Shown here piece after piece: positions 26,784-38,400 of a stretch of DNA of 64,000 nt; positions within the stretch are counted from its first letter, which is position 1; each line of letters starts with the position of its first letter. Position numbers and translations under genes: made by a program. The notes under the pieces are model-generated. The model saw nothing but the letters and a program-made list of their open reading frames with translations, ran no database searches and was not told the origin of the DNA. The stretch is from Metopolophium dirhodum (taxonomy: Eukaryota; Arthropoda; Insecta; Hemiptera; Aphididae), in the NCBI RefSeq assembly GCF_019925205.1, contig NC_083564.1, forward strand, positions 27,752,447 through 27,816,446. Direction: 5' to 3'.

Positions 26784-27236
26784 TAAATAAGTTTCTCTAT
26801 CTATAGCCTATTTTATTGTGATAAGCGACAGTAGATGATCTATCTTCTGAATAATTTGTGTTACTCATCAGTATGTATAATCATTGAGTATATATTGTAT
26901 AATATATTGTATAATGTTTACTCATTTGTATAATACAATAATCTAAAATAAATCAATTGACACATATTTTATCTTAAAATCATGTAATCAGACTTCTCAA
27001 GTAGTACAAGTCTTATTTGAAAAATTATATTTAAATAATTGGTAATAATTTACAATATTAACATTTAAAATAGTTACGTAAAAAAATATAAGCACTAAGT
27101 AAATAAACTAAGAAATACATGCTTATGATTAAATACTAAAATTTAATACCTAATGAGAAAATGTAAAACATACTTAAAACTTATAAACTAGTTTTCAGAT
27201 TTAATCTCGTACCTACATCTAATAGTTAACTTATTA

Positions 27237-30200
27237 TTATTCATCTTGAGACATGTCTGAAGCATTATCTTCATCTTGATAACTTTTATCATCAGTAGAT
27301 TGTTGAACAAGTCGTATGCGTTTCAATGGAGGTTGACAAGGTTGTTCATCATTATTATTATTCTCTACATGCCTTCTAAAATAACAAATACATTTTTGTA
27401 AATACAAATTTTTTTTAATTTGTCACTAGTTAACTACCCAAGTATTTGTGTCAACTTACATCTCTGATATTGAAGGTAGTGGTGGTGGTGGTGGGGGGGA
27501 CCAGACACTTGGCATTGTTTCCTCATCATGTAATTCTGGTTCTTCAATTTCTAAAATAAGTTATTAATATACAGGCATCTAAAATACCAAAATAAATTTA
27601 GATTTTTTTTAATTACCCCTCATAGCAACAGCTCCATCTACTTCTTCAAGATTTTCAGTTTCATCCATACAATTAATATTCCTAATATATAATATTTTGA
27701 TTACTAATTATTGAATAATATCTAGAATAAAAATGTATATACCCTGTCCCACGAGAGAACATGCTGGTTCTATGCAACCCCCTATGTCACCTTGCTATCA
27801 AAACCGATTCCCCTATGGCAGGGTGTTGCGTGGGGACGCCCAGAAAATCCAATTTTGGTTGGACCGTGGCATGGTTTCTTGTGGGACAGATTATGGTATT
27901 ATGTTACACTTACTCTAGTGAATCATCAGTTAAACGAAATGGTACTGCATTCTGGTGTCTCCATTCGTTTCTTGGTGGCTGTTCACCAGTAAACAAATGA
28001 AATTCTTGGACGTCATCTATAGCATATATTTTTGTTTTAAATATTAATTTAAGATGGCATAATATCCACAAGCGTTGTCTCCATTTTACAAATGTAAATA
28101 TAACAAATTTTAAGGTTAAATTAATTAAAGTGAGCGTAAAATTAGACGGAGACAACACATGCGGGTATGGCATACTCTTAATAATAAATTATTTATACCT
28201 GTAACATAGTTATTCAATTTCATGCAACTTTCATAAGTTGGTGGTAGATTCTCCATGTTATCTTGTATAGAATTAGACATGCCATTTGAATTTGTATTCC
28301 AAACTTCTGCATAATAAATGATAATTTATTTTATTTTATACTTATTATAAAAATGGTTATGCTTACTTTTATAAAAATAGGTCCACACTAATAAAATTAA
28401 AAATATATTTATTATTAAAAAAAAAATTCCAATATCTTGCCAATATGAATTTGAACTAATTTTTTCTGAAAACAAAATATTTAATTTATTTTTACTGATA
28501 TACTAATAAGCTTGATACGTATTAAAAAAAAAAAAAATACCTGGTGTTGGTAATAAAATGTTAGAGGTTATTGACACATTTGGTACGCATAAATCATGAA
28601 TTTCTCCTCCAAAAAATATTTCTTCAAAATAACTATTATAAAAATTAATAGTTTGTTACAATAATCATAATATATTTACTGAAAATTAATATTTGAATTT
28701 AATATTTAGTATTTACCCATCAAAACAAGAACTGCAGTCTGATATATCTTTTGGACACTTGATACTTTTTTTAGATGTTCTAAAATATATGCTACAATTC
28801 ATACATTGAGAGCATAAATTTAAACTAATATCACAATAACTATTTTTTTCAAAACAGTCATTGTCTGTAAGACATTCAAAATCATTATTCGTATTAATAG
28901 CATCTTCTGGTATTCTTCTAGAAACATTTTCTTGCATTATCTGTAAATATTAATAAATACATTGATCATTAATATTGGATAAATAGATTGATACATTCAT
29001 ATTATACGGGAATAAGAGGCGGTGATGTTTAGTCCTTCGCGACATCAGTAGTCAAAAGGTTATAGAAGTATTTAAATAATTTATATTCTGTTTTTATAAT
29101 AAATTTAATTATTATTAAAGTTTAGTGAATGTGTAGTCGTATACTATTACCAGGCCCTGCTCAAGGGTTAGGCGACATAGGCCCACGCCTAGGACGGCAC
29201 TTAGGCTGCACTTTAGTAAGAGGGTGGCATTTTTAAAATACTGATAATATTCTATTGTTAAGGGCGGCAAAATTTGATTTTGCCTAGTTCACTATTTTTG
29301 CTTGAGCCGGTCCTGACTATTACATTGAGTGAAGCAAATTTATTGATTGAACTATAGTTTGTACTTTATAAGTTATCCTCTATAATAGTGTTGGGCAAAA
29401 CAATTTTACGATTAGCTGATGATTTCAGTTTATATTGATTTTATCAATAACTATATATCATGCATTTCATTAAATATACATATACACTTGTTAAATTTTC
29501 CATTACTTCAGGAATAAAATGATGTACTATTGATGTTAAAAATAATAACATTTCACTATGAAAAATTAATTAGTGAAATTAATTGTGGATAATGATTAGT
29601 GATTACTTACATTGTTATTCATAGTGTATGATTATCTAATCTTACTAATTAATTTTTTCATAGTGAAATCATATTATTTTTAACATCAATAGTACATCAC
29701 TTTAATCCCTAGATAAATTCAATGAGTGAAGTGCATGGAAATGCAGTTCTAGATAAAATCCATATATTTAAACTGCAATCTTCAGTTAATAGTAGAATTT
29801 TTTTGTCCAACACTAGCTTTATTCACTTACTTATCTAAATAAAAATTCAAAAAAATGAAAATCATTAAAAAAAATATTTTGCGTGTGTTTGGTACTCCGA
29901 GAATTTAATTGAAGTCGGTATTGAAAAAAATTTAATTTAATATACACAATATTATATTTCGAAAAGTTACTTAGATACTTTTTTTACTACCTATTTATAA
30001 AAATATATGCAAATATCGTAAACATAATCAATCTCGGGCACTATAAATAAATATAGAATCTCAAAATAGAAAATCGTTCATAGAATTTTTTCGTTTGCTT
30101 AACTCTCTCTGTATCCTCTATTCATAGTTCTGTATTTAATATTTTCGAAAAAATACCTACTATCGTAAAACTAAAAGCACAACCATAACTTCTTAGCTCC

Positions 30201-30547
30201 AGTCAGATCATTAAATCCATCATAATGAACTAATTAAGTAGAAAATAATAGAAATTATGTAAACATATATATTTTAATTAATAAACATGGTCCGAATGTA
30301 TATTACGATTTACCTACACCCCCCTAACCTATCATATAGGCAATAATGAAATAACTAGAACAGGTTTCAATAATGCAATCAAAAATATCATAAAACAAAC
30401 ATTTAATAAAAAAAAATAAAATATTTATGGTAAATATAGTAAATACTTTACACTATACAGACATAATATAGTTTGATATTATATTTAAACACTTACCAGT
30501 ATGAAAACTATTAATGAACTTATCAATCCAGTTGAAATGTGTGCCAT
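27237..30547 (-). CDS. TNF-receptor-like single-pass receptor (Grindelwald/Wengen type)
   Basis: Nine exons, in transcript order: 30497-30547, 28717-28940, 28541-28632, 28367-28465, 28199-28306, 27914-28016, 27617-27681, 27460-27550 and 27237-27375, giving about 323 residues with consistent phases. Exon 1 is a signal peptide (MAHISTGLISSLIVFIL). Exon 2 holds one cysteine-rich domain of ten Cys (C-x5-C-x6-C-x6-C-x2-C-x2-C...C-x6-C-x2-C), the compact pattern I recall for the Drosophila TNF receptor Grindelwald. Exon 4 has the only membrane helix (GIFFLIINIFLILLVWTYFY). The cytoplasmic part has LPPTYESC, a proline run (SPPPPPPLPS), acidic stretches and a basic PLKRIRL near the end, but no death domain. 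Such receptors bind TNF ligands such as Eiger and feed the JNK pathway. Assignment to the superfamily rests on cysteine spacing and topology; Grindelwald versus Wengen is not settled. Intron 1 is 1.6 kb and full of MITEs. Confidence 0.6.
27744..27889. mobile_element. Small MITE (CTGTCCCAC ends) in receptor intron 6
   Basis: A 146-bp, relatively GC-rich insert. The left end is CTGTCCCACGAGAGAACATG and the right end GCATGGTTTCTTGTGGGACAG reads as its imperfect inverse. It sits in the intron between 27682 and 27913, only 24 bases from the next exon. It opens several overlapping frames (27733-27992) that have no support as genes. No clear target duplication was found. Confidence 0.6.
28053..28177. 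mobile_element. Short TTAA-flanked MITE in receptor intron 5
   Basis: 125 bp between TTAA at 28049-28052 and at 28178-28181. The right end, read on the minus strand, is GAGTATGCCATACCCGCATG followed by TGTTGTCTCCGTC, closely matching the right end of the 14020-14445 element. The left end (GATGGCATAATATCCACAAG then CGTTGTCTCC) is a diverged inverse. It is an internally deleted member of the same family. Confidence 0.65.
29151..29315. mobile_element. hAT-like MITE, copy 1, with perfect 8-bp target duplication
   Basis: 165 bp, beginning CAGGCCCTGCTCAAGGG and ending GCTTGAGCCGGTCCTG. It is flanked on both sides by ACTATTAC (29143-29150 and 29316-29323), a perfect 8-bp duplication as made by hAT transposases. 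It is the same element as 34198-34332 but carries about 30 extra internal bases (around 29200-29230). Non-coding; it lies in receptor intron 1. Confidence 0.9.
29386..29815. mobile_element. Foldback MITE, about 430 bp
   Basis: The outer ends TAGTGTTGGGCAAAA and TTTTGTCCAACACTA are inverse. Deep inside, a long palindrome pairs 29541-29575 with about 29665-29699: ATGTACTATTGATGTTAAAA against TTTTAACATCAATAGTACAT, then CACTATGAAAAATTAAT against ATTAATTTTTTCATAGTG. The unit can form a nearly full-length hairpin and has no coding capacity. It is in receptor intron 1. Confidence 0.75.
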
Positions 30548-31592
30548 GTTTAAATTGAATTCTATTAATATCCGTATGATCTTTAAAACAAACAAACACT
30601 ATACGTTATTAAATTATAACTTCAGTCGCGTTTAATTGTATTGTCGTAAATAACGAATTGACTTACGACGAAATGGTTACGTTCTTATTAGAAAATTATT
30701 ATTTACATTTAATTAGTCTAGACAATATTTTCTAATTAAATGACGTGTTTTCTCAACGATTTAATTGAAATCGAATTTCCAATGCAATCTTGTACATGTG
30801 ATTCTCGCGAATCCTATTTTTGAATACAGAAATTAATTTTCCTTACCATATAGGTGCAGTATCTGGGTGACGGGTGAACGTAATTACTATATCGGTGTTT
30901 CAATTGTGTTAATTAAAAATCTTAGACTTCGAGGTAGAGTTTTTAATAAGTTGTACGTTTATTAACGTTATCCGGCCGCGGCTCAATAATGTATGACGAT
31001 GTATTGCCGGGTTGCTCTGGAGCACTGGACCAAGTTAAAAGAGGATGAGTCATGCAGACCAAGGTCTTGTCGGAAACCTGTAACGACATGTCTCGTATTA
31101 TGAACACACACACACACACGTAATATACACGGGGTAGAACTGAAGAAGGAATCATGTTGCGCACGCTTGTGTGTGTAGTGTGTATGCGTGATGTGATTTG
31201 CGAATGACTGAGGTGAACGAACGTCCCTCGACTCACTATGACTAAATTCGTTTAATACTGTTGTGGTCTGTTGTTACACAATAATTAACACCTAATTTTT
31301 TTTAAAAATGAAATAGACAGTAGTACCTATAGTATTACATATTATAAAAATTATTAAATTTTGTACATATACATTTTAACTTGCTCTTACAGTCTTACGC
31401 TTACACAGTTACAATATCGTATGTTCGTATTAAACTATTTTTTGTGAGTGTGTAATATGTGTACCAGAGAATATTAGTAGAATATTAGTAATATATAGTA
31501 GTATTTAGGTATATTACATAATAATATGCTTTCTAATATAATATATTAATATTAATTTAATTATTATATATTTATATGCCTTAAACAATTAA

Positions 31593-32008
31593 GGGGATTC
31601 GATACCGCGATTTTCTGTTTTTGTCTAACACACTCGTGACATAGTATTTTAGACGTTTTTTGCCAAACATACCAATTGATCTAATGAAGCGATAAGAATT
31701 CTGAAAACAGATTTGAATTTGTCGTCAATTCTACTTGAAATTGACTCCCAAATTTTTGATATTATCCCCAAATTCCTAAAAATGTCATATTAAAATAGAG
31801 TATTTTAAAATTGATGTATTTCAATTTTCGGAGAAGTTAAAATCAAAAATGTGGGAAAGTCAATTTCATGTAGAATTGAAGATAAATTCAAATCTGTTTT
31901 TAGAACTCTTATCGCTTCATTAGATCAATTAGTATGTTTGGCAAAGGATCAGTCTAAAATCCTATGTCGCGTGTGTGTTAAACAAAAACAGAAAATCGGG
32001 GTATCCCC
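31593..32008. mobile_element. Foldback MITE with TTAA flanks
   Basis: A nearly full-length palindrome of about 416 bp. The left arm (GGGGATTCGATACCGCGATT, TTAGATCAAT equivalents) is inverse to the right arm ending AATCGGGGTATCCCC. Inner arms include GATCTAATGAAGCGATAAGA against TCTTATCGCTTCATTAGATC. TTAA lies on both sides (31589-31592, 32009-32012). There is no coding sequence. Confidence 0.75.
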
Positions 32009-32135
32009 TTAACGAACATTTAAATACGAGGAGCCGAGTAGGTCATTAAATTTGCAGAATCATTTAAAAATAAAAAATGAATTAATAATAATATTTAATA
32101 ATGGTTCTTGAATCTAGGATTAGGTTTTTGATTAA

Positions 32136-32440
32136 AAGGACGTCGCACCCGCATATTATGTTGTCTACGTCTTACACGTGTACGACATAGCAAATTTTAC
32201 GCTCAGCAGATCACGTTTAGCCTCATTAATTTTAAAATTAGAGTGAATTGACCTCTTATGTTATCTAAATTTAGGATTATTATCTAGGCATCTCATCGGC
32301 TTTTTGTTATATTTCAATTTAAAGTGAATTATGAGTATTTTAAAATTGTAAATTGCTTATTTATCTTTTATACTCATAACTCAATTTAAAATGAAAATTT
32401 AACAAAAACCTGATAAGATGCTCTATAGATAATATTCTTA
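32136..32440. mobile_element. Truncated TTAA-type MITE with foldback core
   Basis: It starts after TTAA (32132-32135) with AAGGACGTCGCACCCGCAT and TGTTGTCTACGTCTTACACG, the left end of the GAGGATGTC family. A palindromic core follows (about 32280-32430), in which AGGCATCTCATCGGCTTTTTGTT faces AACAAAAACCTGATAAGATGCT. I did not find the matching right terminus, so this copy is likely cut short. Confidence 0.5.
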
Positions 32441-32485
32441 CCTTTAAATTTTATAAGATAAAATTTTAGTTTAATAAACTGTTAA

Positions 32486-32934
32486 TAAGGGAACGCTACA
32501 CCCGTCTTACACGCGTACAACATGGCATAAAAACTGTTTTGCGTGGGAAAGAACTGAGAAAGCTACAGTCATAACTCATAAAGTCATAACTAAGAAACGA
32601 AATTTTCACCACATAAAAATGAGAACTTTGATTGTGCAATAACGTTTTTATTTTTTTGATATCACTTCTTGTTGTTTCAAAATCCATAATTGTTTGTGTT
32701 TTTCAAACTTGAATAACCTAATAATATTTTGTAGTTCCGATATAAAAAAAATAAAATCGTTATTGCACAGCCAAAGTTCTCCTTTTTAGCTTTTTATGTG
32801 GTGAAAATATCGTTTCTTAGTTATGACTTATGAGTTATGACTGTACCCTTTTCGGTTCTTTCCCGCACAAAACAGTTTTTGCTATGTCGTACACGTGTAA
32901 GGCAAAGAACACTTGCGTCTCTTGTAGCGTCCTC
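32486..32934. mobile_element. Foldback MITE with TTAA flanks
   Basis: The left end AAGGGAACGCTACACCCGTC faces the right end GCGTCTCTTGTAGCGTCCTC, whose inverse begins GAGGACGCTACA. TTAA occurs at 32482-32485 and 32935-32938. The arms share TTACACGCGTACAACATGGC / GCTATGTCGTACACGTGTAA and a long inner stem (ATTGTGCAATAACG / CGTTATTGCACAG). The minus-strand frame at 32496-32687 falls inside the arm and is not a gene. Confidence 0.7.
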
Positions 32935-34197
32935 TTAATCAGTAATTAAAATACAGTAAACACATAGGAATGCGCATAGGGGGTGCCCTTTACCAAAAAC
33001 GACAAGGGCCCTAATTATTAATTAAGTGTAAATTATATTAATGAAATTATTGACGAATTCAAAAATGTTGTTCCTTTTAAACGTCGATTATCATTATAAG
33101 ATTATATTGTTATGTAATATTTATTAGAATGAATAATAAAATAAATAAACTGTAGTATTTTCTGGTAAATATATTTGTTATGGTTTACGTGTGTTGGACA
33201 AAAACAACATATGCAGGTACCAGACGTCGTTTTTTAAAAATAACGTTTATTGATAATACATTTTATCCACACCTTAGAATTTAGATTTATACTAAATGTA
33301 CTATAAGGAAATCTGAGGGATGATAAACATTGGCTGGGTGGCGAGGAGGAAGCTAGTAGTGTAGAACTACCTGTACATGAATTTAGTATAACTGTATAAG
33401 TAAATAATTTAGGTATCATTGAAAAGATCTTTTGATTAATTTCGTTTGAGGTGCCTGTTTGGATTGCTTTGAAGTATTTTTGAGAGCAGTGGAATTATAA
33501 GTCGGTTTTAATAACATTGCAATTTGGAATAGTCTTGAATAGAAAATGGGTGCGATTTTTTTGATAGTATCGACATCGTGTAGGATTGTCCTACTATTCC
33601 TACACTGATGTACCCCACCAAATGTTGTCCAATACTCCGCAAATCTAAATTTTAAATGCTTATAACTAATGAACTGTTTATCCAAAAATATATAAATTGA
33701 AATAATCTAAATAATTTTCTGAATATGAAATAAAATATATTTAGTGTTATTCAAATATTATAAGTAAAAAACTTAAAAAATGTAACTTAGGTAAGGTACC
33801 TTTAATAAGGTTAATTTTTACATGAATTCTCAAGTAAGGATTGGAAATACCCAATTATTCTAGTGAAGTAATGTTTCAAAAATCATGATTTCAAATTTCA
33901 ATCTATTCCCTGAAATGCAGTTCACATTAGCTTCGTTAGTTTTAATATGGGCGGAACTATCATAGTACCATCATACCTGAAGATAATAATATTGACATTT
34001 GACACATTGTGTTTTTTTCTATATTTAAATTTTATGACAGGTTAATGGTTATCAGCATTTTTAAATTTAAATTTTTTCACCCCTTTAACTATTTTTAGAA
34101 TTTAGAACTTCCAACACAACACATAAATTAACCTTTAAATTAAACCTGTTAAGTTGGAAACTAATTACTAAAATTAGATGTGCAATAGCAATGACGT

Positions 34198-34332
34198 CAG
34201 GCCCGGCTCAAGGGGTAGGCGACATAGGCCCATGTCTAGGGCGGCATTTTTAAAATACTGATAATATTCTATCGTTAAGAGCGGCAAAATTTGATTTTGC
34301 CTGGTTCACTATTTTCCCTTGAGCCGGTACTG
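34198..34332. mobile_element. hAT-like MITE, copy 2, with perfect 8-bp target duplication
   Basis: 135 bp, beginning CAGGCCCGGCTCAAGGGG and ending CCCTTGAGCCGGTACTG. Flanked by AATGACGT at 34190-34197 and 34333-34340, a perfect 8-bp duplication. Its interior matches copy 1 (GCGGCAAAATTTGATTTTGC, ACTGATAATATTCTAT). Two copies with different intact duplications show that these are independent insertions of one mobile family. Confidence 0.92.
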
Positions 34333-35449
34333 AATGACGTATAGAATTAGTTTTGATCAGTCCAATCCGTTCCGAGTGTGTCAACAAAAAATTGTACTAA
34401 ACTAATGCTTAAAGCATTTTTTAAAACTATAGCTTAAAATTAAGTTTATTCACTGAGGGCTGAGACTCAGGTCTTTTTTCATTATGATTTATATTCCCAT
34501 CATCACCAATGAAGTACAGGAACAAGAGTATCAAGTACATACAATTTCATATTATATACTGCCAGAGTACCAACATGAATATGATAGAGTACTAGCATAC
34601 AACAGTCAACAAATAATGTATTCAATACAGATTATTAATATATTTATTTATAAATAATATATAATATAATAGTAAACACAATTGGAACATAGTGTACCAT
34701 AAAATCTAGGGTTTACACTATAGGATTCATTATAGATCTATTGTAAATAAACTTAAATAGATTCTTTTATTAAGGGTCTCGGTGCCAGTTTTTAAAGTTT
34801 TCCACAATTCTATAAAATTTGGAAATTAAATTTTATATTTTAGTTGCCACCTCAATTATAAGACTTTTCCACTAATCTACTACCCGATACCTATTTAGGG
34901 GATGGGGGGTGGGGGGTTGATAGGGTGTATTATATCGAAAAAAATGACTTTATGGAAATAACTCTCAAGCTTTGTAGAATTGTTGGATTTTGATGACTAT
35001 TTTTTTATCTGAAAGAAGAAGACTTCCTACAGCCCGCATTGATCTCTGATTTTGTTTTTTATTTAAAATAATTGTAAAAAAATTCTTTTTATATTGTATT
35101 TTTTTAGATATATTATTAGAATAATAAGAATATTAGAATAAAATATTGAAAAACAGAGATCGATGTGAATATTTCTCTCTAGCAATTAAAAAAAAAATTA
35201 TGAAATTTGGTTGATTATACAAGGCAGTATTGTTATTCCCACAAAGTGTATTTTTGAAGACAAAATGGCATCAGCACCGGGCGCCTTAAGCTGAGTTTGA
35301 ATGATGATACTTCACAAATAGTACTGCAACCAATTCTTTACACAATTCTTCTAAAATCACCGCATTGTTAAATAGTATTACTTCAGAATTCCTGAAAAAG
35401 AAAATTATAATGATTATCGTTGTCTATTTACTGCAGGCACTTAACAATT

Positions 35450-38400
35450 TTACTTTTCTTTTAATAGTTTCATTAAAGTACTATTTAAAATGCGTTTTCT
35501 TGCTTGAATCAACTCTTCATTATAATTTGGGAATGCTAATATCTTTTTATGTAGTTCTTTAAGAACATGACATATTAGCATGTACAATGATGGTACATTA
35601 CGTTTTAACGGTAATGTTGAATTTAACAAGTATTCATGTAGATATGGATGAGGTAAAGAACTTAAAAATATTAAAATTATTTTTAACTGTAAGGTAGTTG
35701 ATGAGTTCTAAAAAACATTTAAAATATAAATACAAAATTACTATATATTTAAAAACATGACTTATAATAATTATATAACAATAATTACTTGATTAGGAAT
35801 GTTGCTGATTTTTTCAAAAATCATACTTAAAAATGGACCTTCATCAAAATCATATAGTTTAACTGAATCTAATGCTTCAGTAGGCCAATCAAATTTTGTA
35901 CATTTATCAAAAATACTTTCATAGTTGTTCTTCACATCTGTTATGTGATCTTTAAATGTATGTAATTGGTCTGAGTGTAGGTTTTGAGGAATCAATGCTA
36001 GCAACCTAAATATTTTTAAAAAAAACAAGACAAATTAATAATTTATATAATTATATCATGTTTATTTCAACATTAAATTATTAACATACCGGTTAATTAT
36101 TCTATCAATACTTGAAGGTGCAAGAGTTCGACTAGTGTTAATATTATTTTCATTTGACAATAATTTTTTTTCTCTTTCGTCTTCTTCATCGCTCCATGTT
36201 CCTGATGTACATCTTTCATAATAGTTTCTATTATTGACAAATCGTAATATTATAAAATCCAAAACTTCTTTATCTGAATCAAGTAATACATCCTTTAATA
36301 AAAAGTAAAATAATATTAATTACAATAGTGATACAAATTATATTAATAAATATAAAAAGTACTATAAAAAAATTGAGAATGTTGAAAACAAAAATATCAT
36401 CTGTATTGGAAGACAATTTTATTAAAATGTCTATTGGCGTTTGTTTATTGTAATAAGAACAATCAAGCTCTGACCGTAACCAATAATTCATTGCTGCAAA
36501 TAAAATAAATTCTCAAGTAACTATATCAATTAAACTATTAATAAATGCCAATAATGTTAAGCTAACAATACCTACTATAATTTAAAGGCGTATGGTCCGC
36601 TGCTTTGTAGATTTTTTTTAACAAAAAAACATAAGAAGGCGATATTTGCTCTGGAGTATCAAATAATTTAATAAAAAATAATAATCTTATTGATTCACAC
36701 AATGAATAAGATATTTTTAACTGACCATCTCTTATTACCTAAAAATAAAATAATATCTAGTTACTTAACATTTTTAACAATATTTTTACAAGTAAGATAC
36801 ATACCTCAGTAATAAAATTTAACCAACAAAAAAATTTTGTAACATCATTTGAATAAGTGGCATTGTAATCGTCCCTATATAAAAATATTGTGACCGTTAA
36901 ATATTTAAAATGCATTTGGATTAAATTTGTTCCACAATACACATGAATTATATTTCTAAACATAGAAATTATTTTAAATTAATACACATTTCCGCTCACC
37001 TCCAATTTAATTCAATTGTTTCTAGTCCATTGTAATCCAATGTAGTTGGTAATGCACAAAACAGATTTCTGAAATGTTCGCTTAATGTTGAACATAGTCT
37101 AGTTTTATTTATTATGAAGTCTATCACATTTTCATCATTTAATTTAGTCAGCAGCAGTATACAATTACAGCATTTATAGTATACATCTGTATTCTAAGAA
37201 AAATTATCTATATTAATAATAATTAACATTATTTAAAATAATACATCTTATAATCTCTTTAAAATATATAAACCTTGGTATTGATGTATGTCAATACACA
37301 ATCCAATAAATTTAATCTGTTAAATGTTCTTGATTCCGTTGATGGTGCCTTAGATTCTTCCATATGATACATATTGGTTTCCTAATAAATAGTGTTTTTA
37401 AATTTATTTCAAATAGAAAAAAATGATTATATATAATATATATTACATATGAAAAAAACATAATTGAAACATTCTGTTGATCGTTTAACAGTGTACACAG
37501 CATGTATAAAAAGTGAATCTGATCTTGTTGCTGTTTATTATACAAAACACTGTCGCATAAACTAATTAGCCTCTAAAAAAAAAATATAAAATGAATAAGT
37601 ACAGTTTCTTAAAATAAATCTTAGAACACGTCATATTACTTGAATAGTGACGAAAAAAGACGGATGAGCTAATACTGGATTTCTTAATTGACTGATAAGA
37701 TTTGTCATATATTTTAATACTAATATCCTAATACCAATTAATTTTTCTTTTTCTGCTATAACTGCTAACATATTAAATAGGTCATTTTTCAATACATATT
37801 CCATGCACAAGTTAGTGGCGGTTTCTTCATTTTTGTCTTCACATAGTAATATCTAAAATAATATATGTATATTGTTTTGATATTATATAGAACTTTTTAT
37901 TTTCTCAGGATTATCCTGAGATAAGCACCACATTATTATTAACGTTTATCAACATAGACATAGTTATAACTTAAGGTATTAGATGATAATATAATCCCCA
38001 ACAATATACTGTCTACCTATTTATAATTGTTTAAATAAATGTATGAATTCAGTTTATTTACTGTTTTTTTTACGCAGTATTCTTTAATTTAATTCAATTA
38101 TATTAATCATTATAATGTAGTCAAACTAATCTTTTAACTGTCGGCTAAGGTAATAATACCTATAATCAGTTTAAAATACATAATAGTTTCCAAATACCTG
38201 TTGTGGCTTGGAGCGTTGGCTGTTCCCAGTCGAACAACGCCATTGAGAGTAAGTAACGCCCACAGCTACTAGTTCCCGGATGACCACCAGTAAATTAACA
38301 GTAGTTAAAACCTTGCCACTGTTGCCACACATACACGTATTGCTTACCTACTGTAACAACACCTTACCGTACGCGTACCACCCTTACTAACCATAGATCA

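Larger units (their letters stand above)
30560..35440. other. Gene-free interval rich in MITEs between receptor and FHIP2 genes
   Basis: No exon is supported. An island of higher GC at about 30960-31240 contains an AC dinucleotide run (31105-31119) and may be promoter or 5'UTR of the receptor gene. Foldback elements follow at 31593-32008, 32136-32440 and 32486-32934, and a hAT MITE at 34198-34332. Between 33234 and 33690 minus-strand frames with moderately coding-like composition (FAEYWTTFGGVHQCRN) end near an AATAAA (about 33247). They may be the decayed tail of a transposon, but I cannot name it. A G-rich run lies at 34899-34919. Confidence 0.5.

Noticed and set aside
33234..33685. Two adjacent minus-strand frames with a nearby AATAAA
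   Set aside because: Composition is slightly coding-like, but I could not connect them by splicing or place them in a family; kept only as a note on the interval.
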